Assembly: GCA_030066475.1 (NCBI GenBank)
Contig: JASJBO010000057.1
Coordinates: 1-18,213 of the forward strand
DNA: 18,213 bases
DNA from: Myxococcota bacterium
GTDB lineage: Bacteria > Myxococcota_A > UBA9160 > PR03
Direction: 5' to 3'
Shown one piece after another: positions 1-7,200 of the stretch. A program made the position numbers and the translations under genes. Position 1 is the first letter of the stretch. Each line of letters starts with the position of its first letter. The notes under the pieces are model-generated. The model saw nothing but the letters and a program-made list of their open reading frames with translations. It had not been told where the DNA came from and did no database searches.

Positions 1-210
1 TTCGATCGCCGCTGGAGAGAAAGCGAGATGTTCGGGTTCGTGCTCCAACGCGCCGTCCGCGCCGCACCGCTTCCCTACCGAACCCTCGTGGCTGAGCCAG
101 CCGGATAGGCAGGGCCGTCGCTACGGCGAGGTTTCGCAACGCAGAGCTCGGGCCGAAGGCGCGTGCCAGGCGACGGGAGGGTTCTTCAACGGGCTGCTAG
201 GTTGGGTCCC

Positions 211-624
211 GTGGGGCGCATCCGCCGACGACGACGCGAGGAGGAAGGCGAGGATCCGAACATGACGCCGCTGTTGGACGTCGTCTTCATCCTCTTGATC
301 TTCTTCGTCGTGACCTCCTCGTTCGTGAAGGAGTCCGGCATCGAGGTGAACCGGCCGCGGGCCGTCACGGCGGCCCCCCAGCAGCTCGCGAACATCCTGA
401 TCGCCATCGATGCGAACGACGAGGTGTGGATCCAGCGACGTCGGGTCGACGTGCGCGCCGTGCGCGCCAACGTCGAGCGGCTGCTGGCCGAGAATCCCCA
501 GGGCTCGGTCGTGATCCAGGCCGACGCCGAGAGCCGCAACGGCACCTTCGTGCAGGTCATGGACCAGGCCCGCCTCGCGGGTGCCGAGAACATCGCGGTG
601 GCGGCGCAGCGGCCGGAGGAGTAG
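211..624 (+). CDS. exbD: ExbD/TolR-family biopolymer transport protein
   Basis: This is an inner-membrane ExbD/TolR-type protein that, with an ExbB partner, harvests proton motive force for TonB. From the GTG at 211 it is 137 aa, normal for the family. It has a short Arg-rich, acidic cytoplasmic N-terminus, then the signature NMTPLLDVVFILLIFF, a single membrane helix at about residues 19-38 carrying the proton-pathway aspartate (D23), then a periplasmic domain. The same frame is open back to a GTG at 163, which would add 16 residues. I prefer 211 because the helix then sits at the usual distance from the N-terminus, but neither start has a strong ribosome binding site. The tonB-like gene starts 3 bases after the stop. 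No exbB is visible upstream. Family assignment is secure; the start is not. Confidence 0.9.
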   Translation: MGRIRRRRREEEGEDPNMTPLLDVVFILLIFFVVTSSFVKESGIEVNRPRAVTAAPQQLANILIAIDANDEVWIQRRRVDVRAVRANVERLLAENPQGSVVIQADAESRNGTFVQVMDQARLAGAENIAVAAQRPEE

Positions 625-627
625 CTC

Positions 628-1248
628 GTGCGGGTCTGGGCCGCCGCGCTGCTGGCCGTCGCCGTGACGTTCGCCCTCTTCCACCTGATGAGCGCGCTCG
701 TCTCGATGGATCCCGCGGCCGCCGCGCCGGGGGTCGCCAGCACGCCGGTGGAGTTCCAGCGGGTGCGGCGGGAGTCGCCGGTGCGTACGAAGCGGCGGCG
801 CCTGCCGGAGCGGCCCGAGGCGCCCCGGCCGCGCCCACTGCAAGGCGCTCCGACCGCCCGGCTCGCCCCGCTCGCCCGGCCCGACCTCGGCCCCGTGGAC
901 ACGGGCGTCGCGCTGCCCGCTCTCGCCTCGCTGGCGCCGCCCGGTCTGGGCGCCCCGCTCTCGGACATGGACGTGGTGCCCCTGGTGCGGGTGCCGCCCG
1001 AGTACCCGCTGCGCGCCGCGCGCATGGGGATCGGGGGCTGGGTGCTGCTCGAGTTCACCGTCACCGCGACGGGCAGCGTGACGGACGTGGTGGTGCTGGA
1101 CTCCGAGCCGCCTCGCACCTTCGACCGGGTGGCCAGGCGCGCGGTGAGCCGCTTCAAGTACCGCCCAAGGGTCGAGGACGGCCGGCCCGTCGAGCGTCGC
1201 GGGGTGCGCATCGTGATCGACTTCGACCCGACCGCGGCGGGCTCGTGA
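628..1248 (+). CDS. tonB: Energy transducer TonB family protein
   Basis: This TonB-type protein of 206 aa should carry energy from the ExbB/ExbD motor to outer-membrane receptors. It starts with GTG 3 bases after exbD. One N-terminal membrane anchor spans about residues 4-25, followed by a Pro/Arg-rich periplasmic linker (about 45-110). The C-terminal domain (about 115-200) carries the family hallmark PPEYPLRAARMGIGGWVLLE, then a strand and helix ending SRFKYRP. The linker is shorter than in E. coli TonB. The stop TGA (1246-1248) overlaps the GTG start of the TPR gene at 1245, so the two are probably translationally coupled. Being next to exbD and just upstream of a receptor gene suggests a transducer dedicated to that receptor. 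Confidence 0.9.
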   Translation: MRVWAAALLAVAVTFALFHLMSALVSMDPAAAAPGVASTPVEFQRVRRESPVRTKRRRLPERPEAPRPRPLQGAPTARLAPLARPDLGPVDTGVALPALASLAPPGLGAPLSDMDVVPLVRVPPEYPLRAARMGIGGWVLLEFTVTATGSVTDVVVLDSEPPRTFDRVARRAVSRFKYRPRVEDGRPVERRGVRIVIDFDPTAAGS

Positions 1249-2492
1249 GGCGCGCAGTCCGCGTTGCGAGCTGCCTCCTCGCCCTGGCGCTCGGCTGGGG
1301 CGGATCGCCGGGCCCTGCCGCGGCGCGCGAGAAGCGGCCGCCCCCGGCCTCGCAGGTGGTCGAAACGGTGGGACGGGCCGTCTACGAGGAGCTCGAGGCG
1401 GCGCGGCGGGGTCTGGCCGACGAGCGCTACGCCGACGCCGAAAAGCGACTGCGGAAGCTCCTGGACTCCGGGAAGCTCAACAGCCACGAGCGCGCGCTGG
1501 TTCACCAGACGCTCGGCTACGTGCACAGCGGTCGCGACCGCGTCGCCCGCGCCATCGAGTCCTTCCAGCAGGCGCTCTCCCTGGGCGCCCTGCCCGAGAG
1601 CTCGGCCCGCAACATGCGCTTCGACCTGGGTCGCCTCCACCTGATCGAGGGTCGGGTGGACGAGGCGATCGAGGTGCTCCGCGCGTGGTTCGAGGAGGCG
1701 CCCAACCCGAGCGCCGCGGCGCACATGACGCTCGCCGCCGCCTACGCGCATCGGGAGGAGTCCGCTCTCGCCTTCGAGTGGGCCGAGCGGGGGCTGGCCC
1801 GCATGGAGGAGCCGCAGGAGACCTGGATGCGGCTCGGAGCCCAGCTGAGCATGGCCGCGGGGCAGTATGCGCGCGCCGCCTACTGGCTCACCCGCTTGAT
1901 CGAAGCCGACCCGCTCCACAAGTCCGACTGGATGCAGCTGGTCGCCGTCTACGGGGCGCTGGAGCGGGAGGAGGACGCGCTGGCGGCGCTCTCGCTCGCG
2001 GATCGCCTGGGACTGCTCGAGTCGAGCCAGGAGCGCAGGCGCCTGGTGCAGCTCCAGCTGTTTCGGGGGATCCCGCTGGCGGCGGCGCAGCTCCTCGAGC
2101 GCGACCTCGCCGCCGGCCGCATCGAGGACAGCCAGCGACACCTGGAGCTGCTCGCGAACGCCTGGACCCTGGCGCGCGAAGACGAGCGGGCCCGCGAGCC
2201 CCTCACGCGCGCCGCCGAGGCCGCCGAGGACGGCAGGCTCTGGCTGCGCCTGGGCCGGATCCACCTGAACGCCGGCCGCTGGGCCGACGCGCAGCGGGCC
2301 ATCGAGCGGGCGCTCGCGCGCGGAGGGCTCGACGACGAGGGCGCCGCCCAGCTGCTGCTCGGCGTCGCGCGCTACGAGCGAGGTCGCTACGAGGAGGCGC
2401 GCCGCGCCTTCGAGCGGGCGCTTGCGCACCGCAAGACTCGGCCCTCGGCCCGGGTCTGGCTCGAGCTGATCGCGACTCGCGGCGGGGGCTAA
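1245..2492 (+). CDS. Exported tetratricopeptide-repeat protein
   Basis: This is a 415-aa protein with a cleavable-looking signal peptide (basic MRRAVRVAS, hydrophobic core, then GPAAA at about residues 23-27), followed almost entirely by helical TPR-like repeats. Clear units are around ERYADAEKRLRKLL, DRVARAIESFQQAL, GRVDEAIEVLRAWF, GRWADAQRAIERAL and GRYEEARRAFERAL. The start GTG at 1245 overlaps the TonB stop, and this choice exposes the signal peptide. A periplasmic TPR protein following exbB-exbD-tonB is a known arrangement in several proteobacterial TonB clusters, where it assists transduction to particular receptors. Its role here is inferred from context; the repeats show only a protein-interaction scaffold. 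Cys10 sits before the hydrophobic core, so a lipoprotein is unlikely. Confidence 0.85.
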   Translation: MRRAVRVASCLLALALGWGGSPGPAAAREKRPPPASQVVETVGRAVYEELEAARRGLADERYADAEKRLRKLLDSGKLNSHERALVHQTLGYVHSGRDRVARAIESFQQALSLGALPESSARNMRFDLGRLHLIEGRVDEAIEVLRAWFEEAPNPSAAAHMTLAAAYAHREESALAFEWAERGLARMEEPQETWMRLGAQLSMAAGQYARAAYWLTRLIEADPLHKSDWMQLVAVYGALEREEDALAALSLADRLGLLESSQERRRLVQLQLFRGIPLAAAQLLERDLAAGRIEDSQRHLELLANAWTLAREDERAREPLTRAAEAAEDGRLWLRLGRIHLNAGRWADAQRAIERALARGGLDDEGAAQLLLGVARYERGRYEEARRAFERALAHRKTRPSARVWLELIATRGGG

Positions 2493-2526
2493 GGGTTTCC
2501 GCGGGGTTGTCGGCTGCAGTGGGCCT

Positions 2527-2892
2527 GTGGTAAGCCTCGCCGCGATGGCCGCAGTCGCGTGGCGCCGCGCAGCCTTGGCGCGGCTCGTCGTGCTCTTCGG
2601 GGCGCAGGCCACCCTGCCGCATGCCCACGCCGTGGCCGCCTTCGAGACCGCGATCGCCGGAGCGGACGCGGGCTACCACGCGACGCGGGCTGCCGACCAC
2701 GCGAAGGAGTGTCTCCTCTGCCGCATCGGCGCCCGCACGCGGGCGTTCACCCCGGCTCCCGGAGTCGCCGTGGCCCCCGTCGCCACGCCGCGCATCCCGG
2801 TCGTCGATGCCGCGGTTCGCGCGAAGCGAGGCCCCGACCTGGGTGCCGGCCCGCCTCCGCGCGCTCCGCCCCCGCTCTCTCCCCTCGTCTGA
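2527..2892 (+). CDS. Small His/Cys protein, DUF2946-like
   Basis: This small 121-aa protein from GTG 2527 could instead start at ATG 2545; neither has a clear ribosome binding site. After a hydrophobic N-terminal segment (about residues 15-30) it carries HAH (32-34), H51, H58 and a CLLC pair (62-65). It ends in a Pro-rich tail with GPPPRAPP. A hydrophobic start, a C-x2-C pair and an RAPP-like C-terminus resemble DUF2946 proteins, which often lie beside metal-related TonB receptors. It sits 34 bases after the TPR gene and 94 bases before the receptor, so it probably belongs to the import operon. Metal binding or delivery is inferred from the ligand residues. The family call is by recognition only. 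Confidence 0.65.
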   Translation: MVSLAAMAAVAWRRAALARLVVLFGAQATLPHAHAVAAFETAIAGADAGYHATRAADHAKECLLCRIGARTRAFTPAPGVAVAPVATPRIPVVDAAVRAKRGPDLGAGPPPRAPPPLSPLV

Positions 2893-2894
2893 CT

Positions 2895-2934
2895 CTCGAT
2901 TCTTCGAATGCTCCGCAGCACGGAGTGAATCGAG
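2895..2934 (+). promoter_or_regulatory. Nested stem-loop in the leader of the receptor gene
   Basis: The 94 bases between the small His/Cys gene and the receptor start contain an outer perfect inverted repeat, CTCGATTC (2895-2902) with GAATCGAG (2927-2934). Inside it is a second stem, CTCCG (2911-2915) with CGGAG (2921-2925), around the loop CAGCA. There is no U-run after it, so it is not a standard intrinsic terminator. It could be an attenuator, an RNA-stability element or a DNA-binding site. It begins 3 bases after the upstream stop codon. Confidence 0.4.
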
Positions 2935-2986
2935 CGATCGCCCGCTCGCAGGCGCGAGGGGTCGGTCGCGCGGGGAGATCCCAGGT

Positions 2987-5080
2987 ATGCTTCGATCTCG
3001 GCGAATCCGTGGGTCGCGCCGGTGCGCGGCCACTGCGTCCGCGGTCCTGTGCCTTGCAGTCCCTTTCCACCTGGCCCTCGCGTCCGAGGCGGACCCCGCC
3101 GACGGCACGGCCACCTCCGACGACGAGGCCGTCCACGAGCACGCCCACGAGCACGATCACGACGGCGACCACGTGGACGAGCGCATCGTCGTCACCGCCA
3201 CACCGCTCGAGCACAGCCCCGACGAGCTCGCGGTTCCCGTGATCCAGATCGACCGGCAGCAGGTCCTCCAGGATCTGGGCTCCACGCTCGGCGAAACCCT
3301 CGCGACCCAGCCCGGCGTCGCGACCACCGGCTTCACGGGGGGCGCCAGTCGCCCCGTGATCCGCGGCCAGGATGCCTTCCGGACCGAGGTGCTCGAGGGC
3401 GGGCTCTCGACCCAGGACGTCTCGCGCCTCAGTCCGGACCACGCGGTGCCGGTGAACGCTCTCTCGGCGGAGTCGGTCGAGGTCGTTCGCGGCCCGGCGG
3501 TGCTCCGCTACGGCGGCGGGGCCTCCGCGGGGGTGGTCAACGCGCTCACGAACCGCGTCCCGAGGCTGCGCATCGAGGAGCCCCTGCGCGGCGAGCTGGT
3601 GGGCGCCTACGGCAAGAACGAGGACCAGGGCGACTTCAACGGTCGGATCGAGGGCGGCTTCGGGCCCCTCGCCTGGCGCCTGGACGGGATGTACCGCGAC
3701 GCCGGCAACTACCAGCGGGGCGACGACAAGACCCAGCGCGGTAGCGACACCGAGACCTGGACGATCTCGCCGGGCGCCTCGCTGATCACGGACTTCGGCC
3801 GCATCGGCTTCGCCTACACGCGCTTCGAGAGCGAGTACGGCATCCCCGAGGACGAGCCCGTCGAGATCGACCTGGAGACCGACCGCTATCGCTTCGAGGG
3901 CGACCTGTTCGAGCCCTTCGAGGGCGTGCGCGAGATCCGGCTGCGCGGCATCTACTCCGACTACGAGCACGACGAGATCGCCGACGGCGTCACCGGTCAG
4001 ACCTTCGACAACGACGAGTTCGACGGCCGCCTCGAGCTGCTGCACGAGCCGCTGTTCGGCTTCGTGGGAGCCCTCGGGTTCCACGGCCGCGCCCAGGACC
4101 TGAAGGCCTCCGGCGAGGCCGCCGAGTTCCTCGACCAGAGCGACACGGAGATGTTCGCGGCCTACTTCTTCGAGGAGCGGCCGCTGGCGGAGCACTTCGA
4201 CCTGCAGGTGGGCGCGCGCTTCGAAGGGACCTGGGTCGACGGCACGCCGATCAGCGGGCGCAAGCGGAACCGCGCGTTCGCTCCGATCAGCGGCTCCGTG
4301 TCCTCGATCTACCACCCCAACGAGAACTGGACGATCGGACTCACGGGCTCCGTGTCCCAGCGGGCGCCGGCCCAGGTCGAGCTCTTCGCGCGCGGGCCCC
4401 ACGAGGCGACCAGCACCTTCGAGGTGGGCGATCCCGACTTCGACGAGGAGACCGCGTACACGGCGGAGCTCCGCGTCCGCGGGGCCTTCGAGCGCTTCGA
4501 CTTCGACCTCAGCCTCTTCAGCACCTACTACGACGACTTCATCGCGGGTCTGGAGACCGGTGTGACGGTCGACGAAGAGGGCAACCCCGATCCCGACGGC
4601 GATCTCGACGAGCTCTTCTACCGGCAACGGAACGCCAGCTTCCTGGGCGGCGAGCTCACCGCGGGTGCACATCTGGTCGAGTTCGCCGGGGGCAGCCTGC
4701 GGACGGAGTGGCAGCTCGACTACGTTCGCGCGCGCTTCACCAGCGGCTCGGGCGAGAACGACATCCCGCGCATCCCGCCGATGCGCTGGGGCGGAAGCCT
4801 CGTCTACGTGCACGACCGCGTGTACGGGCGCTTCGGCTTCATGCGCCACGAGTCGCAGTGGAACGCGACCGACCTCGAGCGCGATACCGACGACTTCGTG
4901 ATGCTGGACCTCGCGCTGCGGGTGAAGCTCCCCATGCTGGAGGATCTCGCACCGACCGAGCTCAGCTTCATGGCGACGAACCTGCTGGACGTGGGCGCCC
5001 GCAACGCCGTGTCCTTCAACGTCGACGAGGTGAAGCTGCCGGGACGCAACTTCCGCATCGGGCTGCGCACGGAGTTCTGA
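2987..5080 (+). CDS. TonB-dependent outer-membrane receptor, His-rich, probable metal importer
   Basis: This is a 697-aa TonB-dependent receptor. ATG 2987 has a good ribosome binding site (GGGGAG at 2972-2977) and exposes a signal peptide (hydrophobic core about 14-32). Residues 50-62 form a His-rich stretch with H at 50, 52, 54, 56, 58 and 62. A TonB-box-like ERIVVTAT follows (65-72), then the plug domain (about 80-190, containing PVIRGQD and ESVEVVRGPAVLRYGGGASAG) and a 22-strand-type beta-barrel ending in Phe, as expected for outer-membrane assembly. Length and His-rich N-terminus resemble ZnuD-type zinc receptors, so zinc or another transition metal is the likely cargo (inference). The exbD-tonB-TPR cassette directly upstream supplies the transduction machinery. 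Confidence 0.93.
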   Translation: MLRSRRIRGSRRCAATASAVLCLAVPFHLALASEADPADGTATSDDEAVHEHAHEHDHDGDHVDERIVVTATPLEHSPDELAVPVIQIDRQQVLQDLGSTLGETLATQPGVATTGFTGGASRPVIRGQDAFRTEVLEGGLSTQDVSRLSPDHAVPVNALSAESVEVVRGPAVLRYGGGASAGVVNALTNRVPRLRIEEPLRGELVGAYGKNEDQGDFNGRIEGGFGPLAWRLDGMYRDAGNYQRGDDKTQRGSDTETWTISPGASLITDFGRIGFAYTRFESEYGIPEDEPVEIDLETDRYRFEGDLFEPFEGVREIRLRGIYSDYEHDEIADGVTGQTFDNDEFDGRLELLHEPLFGFVGALGFHGRAQDLKASGEAAEFLDQSDTEMFAAYFFEERPLAEHFDLQVGARFEGTWVDGTPISGRKRNRAFAPISGSVSSIYHPNENWTIGLTGSVSQRAPAQVELFARGPHEATSTFEVGDPDFDEETAYTAELRVRGAFERFDFDLSLFSTYYDDFIAGLETGVTVDEEGNPDPDGDLDELFYRQRNASFLGGELTAGAHLVEFAGGSLRTEWQLDYVRARFTSGSGENDIPRIPPMRWGGSLVYVHDRVYGRFGFMRHESQWNATDLERDTDDFVMLDLALRVKLPMLEDLAPTELSFMATNLLDVGARNAVSFNVDEVKLPGRNFRIGLRTEF

Positions 5081-5094
5081 GGGGAGATCCGCGA

Positions 5095-5108
5095 CCGCCG
5101 TCGGGCGG
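5095..5108 (+). other. GC-rich stem-loop after the receptor gene
   Basis: CCGCC (5095-5099) pairs with GGCGG (5104-5108) across GTCG, starting 14 bases after the receptor stop. No T-run follows, so intrinsic termination is not supported; it could stabilise the 3' end or be incidental at this GC content. Confidence 0.2.
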
Positions 5109-5204
5109 CGAGGCTCGGGCTTGACCGGAGGGCTGCGGGTCCTCACCATCCCGCCGGGCACGCCCGGGGGCGCGCCGCGACGTTCCGACACGGAGGTCTT
5201 GCCG

Positions 5205-6038
5205 ATGCCGTCCTCATGCGCCCGCGCGCTCGCCGTGGCCCTGGCCCTCGCCGTCCCGGGGCTGCTGGCCTGCGCCTCCTCCGGCACGCAGGACGAGGAG
5301 TCCGCGTCGCGCGGGCTGCGCCGCGTCACCAAGACCGGCGTGATGCGGGTGGGCATGTCGGGCGAGCAGCCGCCGCTCACGATGACGACGCGCAGCGGCA
5401 AGATGATCGGGCTCGACGTGGCGCTGGCCAACGTGCTGGCGGGCGCGATGGGCGTCGAGGTGGAGTTCGTGCGGCTTCCGTTCGGGGAGCTGCTCGACGC
5501 GCTCGAGGCCGGCCAGCTCGAGATCGTGATGTCGGGCATGACGATCACGCCGGCGCGCAGCCGGCGCGCGACCTTCATCGGTCCCTACTTCACCTCCGGG
5601 AAGACGCTCTGCACGCGCTCGGAGGAGCTCGCGGCCGTCGAGCTGGCCAAGGATCTCAACCGCCCCACCAAGAAGCTCTCGGCGCTGGCGGGGTCGACCA
5701 GCGAGAAGTTCGTCCAGGAGATGCTGCCGCGCGCGACCCTGCTCGTGAGCGCCAGCCTCGACGACGCGATCCGGCGCGCGATCGACGGCGAGGCCGACGC
5801 GCTGATGGCCGACCGCGAGACCTGCCACTTCGCGCGGCTGCGCCACCCCGACGCGCGCCTGCTGCTCGGCAGGACGACCTTCACGATCGAGCCGATGGGG
5901 ATCGCCGTGCAGCGCGACGACCCGCGCTTCGCCCGGATGATCGAGACCTTCCTCGCTTCTCTCGAGAAGACCGGGGCGATCCAGAGGGCGCGCGACTTCT
6001 GGTTCCGCGACGACTCCTGGGTGAAGGACCTGCAGTGA
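5205..6038 (+). CDS. Family 3 extracellular solute-binding lipoprotein
   Basis: This 277-aa periplasmic binding protein is of the amino-acid/polar-solute type (SBP_bac_3). ATG 5205 has a strong ribosome binding site (GGAGG at 5192-5196). A hydrophobic leader ends in the lipobox LLAC (cysteine near residue 23), so it is probably an acylated envelope lipoprotein. Family marks include VMRVGMSGEQPPLT at the start of lobe 1, SGKMIGLDVALANVLAGAMG, FGELLDALEAGQLEIVMSGM (the usual D..I.SG.T motif) and RRATFIGPYF. Towards the C-terminus the family's G.AV...D...LR-type segment appears as IAVQRDDPRFARMIETFLA. No ABC permease or ATPase is in the window, so it may be an orphan binding protein, a sensor, or served by a distant transporter. 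The ligand cannot be predicted. Confidence 0.88.
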   Translation: MPSSCARALAVALALAVPGLLACASSGTQDEESASRGLRRVTKTGVMRVGMSGEQPPLTMTTRSGKMIGLDVALANVLAGAMGVEVEFVRLPFGELLDALEAGQLEIVMSGMTITPARSRRATFIGPYFTSGKTLCTRSEELAAVELAKDLNRPTKKLSALAGSTSEKFVQEMLPRATLLVSASLDDAIRRAIDGEADALMADRETCHFARLRHPDARLLLGRTTFTIEPMGIAVQRDDPRFARMIETFLASLEKTGAIQRARDFWFRDDSWVKDLQ

Positions 6039-6083
6039 GCCGGCGCCGGGCGAACTCCCCAGAGCGGCTCTAGGCTCTCCGGC

Positions 6084-7130
6084 ATGGCCGAGGCCGCCCG
6101 CCCCGCGCTACCGGCTCCGAGCGCACCGTGGATCGCCCGGGTGCTGGCGACCGCACCCGTCTCGGGGGGGCTCGCCGTCGTGGCGCTGCTGCTCGCGACG
6201 ATGGCCGTCGTGGAGCTCGCCTCCGGCGACCTGTCGCGGGTGCTGCGCGGCGAGCCGGCGGCGGATCCCAAGCTCGAGGAGTACCGCTTCTCGGTGGTGT
6301 TCGCGCTGCTGGCCGGCTTCCTCGCCGCCGCCAGCGCCTACGCCGTAACCAGCGGCCGACGCACCCTCGAGGCCCTGGCGCCGGCTCTCGACGTCCCGCC
6401 GGCGTCGGTGCGGGTCGGCGACTACGAGCGGCGCTCGCTGCGCCGCGCAGGCGTGATCGGCGTGGTGTCCGCCATGGCGATTCCGATCGTGACGGATCTC
6501 TCCCTGCGGGTCTACTCGATCGGCGAGCTCAACACGGCCGCCGCCACCCACCGCGTCATGCTGCCGATCATCGGCTGGATGACCGGGCGCTTCGTCTATC
6601 TGACGCTGGCCGACTCGCGCCGTCTCGCTCGGCTCGGGCGCGAGCACGCTCGCTTCGACCTGCTCGATCTCGAGCCGCTGGCGCCGCTCGCCCGCCACGG
6701 TCTGCGCAGCGCACTGCTGTGCCTGGGCTTCTTCGGCATCGTCGTGCTGCTCCTCCCCGACTGGCGCGCACGTCCCGGCATGCCCGTCGTGCTGGGCGTC
6801 GCCCTGGTCGTGGCGGCGCTGCTCGCCGCCGAGGTGCTGCGCATCCCGTTGCGCGGCGTGCGCGACGCCATCGCCGAGGCGAAGCGAAAGGAGCTCGCCT
6901 GGTGCCGCGCCGAGATCCGCCGCCGCCGCCACGCCCTCGCCGCCGGCGGTGCGCCCGACGGGGCACCCCTCGACGAGCTGACCAGCTACCTGGCGCTGAT
7001 CGAAGCCGTGCGTCCCTGGCCGCTCGACGCCTCGATCCTGCTCCGCTTCACCCTCTACCTCGTCATCCCACTCGGCTCCTGGCTCGGCGCCGCCATGGTC
7101 GAACGCCTCATCGACACCCTCCTCGACTAG
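6084..7130 (+). CDS. Polytopic membrane protein of unknown function
   Basis: I do not recognise this 348-aa protein. ATG 6084 is the first good start after the binding-protein gene (45 bases away); no strong ribosome binding site is seen. About seven hydrophobic segments appear: near residues 26-46, 70-88, 121-140, 156-175, 209-226, 232-252 and 322-342. Between the last two lies a charged, mostly basic stretch (AEAKRKELAWCRAEIRRRRH) that may be a cytoplasmic helix. No catalytic or transport motif is obvious. Codon usage matches its neighbours, and it ends 70 bases before the kinase gene in the same direction, so the two could be cotranscribed. Confidence 0.7.
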   Translation: MAEAARPALPAPSAPWIARVLATAPVSGGLAVVALLLATMAVVELASGDLSRVLRGEPAADPKLEEYRFSVVFALLAGFLAAASAYAVTSGRRTLEALAPALDVPPASVRVGDYERRSLRRAGVIGVVSAMAIPIVTDLSLRVYSIGELNTAAATHRVMLPIIGWMTGRFVYLTLADSRRLARLGREHARFDLLDLEPLAPLARHGLRSALLCLGFFGIVVLLLPDWRARPGMPVVLGVALVVAALLAAEVLRIPLRGVRDAIAEAKRKELAWCRAEIRRRRHALAAGGAPDGAPLDELTSYLALIEAVRPWPLDASILLRFTLYLVIPLGSWLGAAMVERLIDTLLD

Positions 7131-7200
7131 ACCCCGAGTCCCATGCCTTCCCCGATTCGCCTCTCCTCAATCCGTTGGGGCGCGTGGCCGAGGAGGAGGT

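Noticed and set aside
262..265. ATGA overlap suggesting exbD starts at 262 after an upstream gene
   Set aside because: Starting at 262 would remove the conserved charged N-terminus, and the upstream open frame (2-265) resembles nothing.
186..2612. 808-aa open frame on the - strand
   Set aside because: It is antisense to exbD, tonB and the TPR gene, which have clear family motifs; its translation is low-complexity Arg/Ala/Gly/Pro typical of GC-rich shadow frames.
2893..2986. Zur or Fur box before the receptor
   Set aside because: I looked for AT-rich dyads of these types and found only the GC-containing nested hairpin.
5121..5204. TTG start for the solute-binding protein
   Set aside because: It would bury the lipoprotein signal; ATG 5205 has a good GGAGG site and a correctly placed lipobox.
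2747..5578. 943-aa open frame on the - strand
   Set aside because: It is antisense to the receptor gene and has no recognisable domain; its length follows from GC-rich codon structure.
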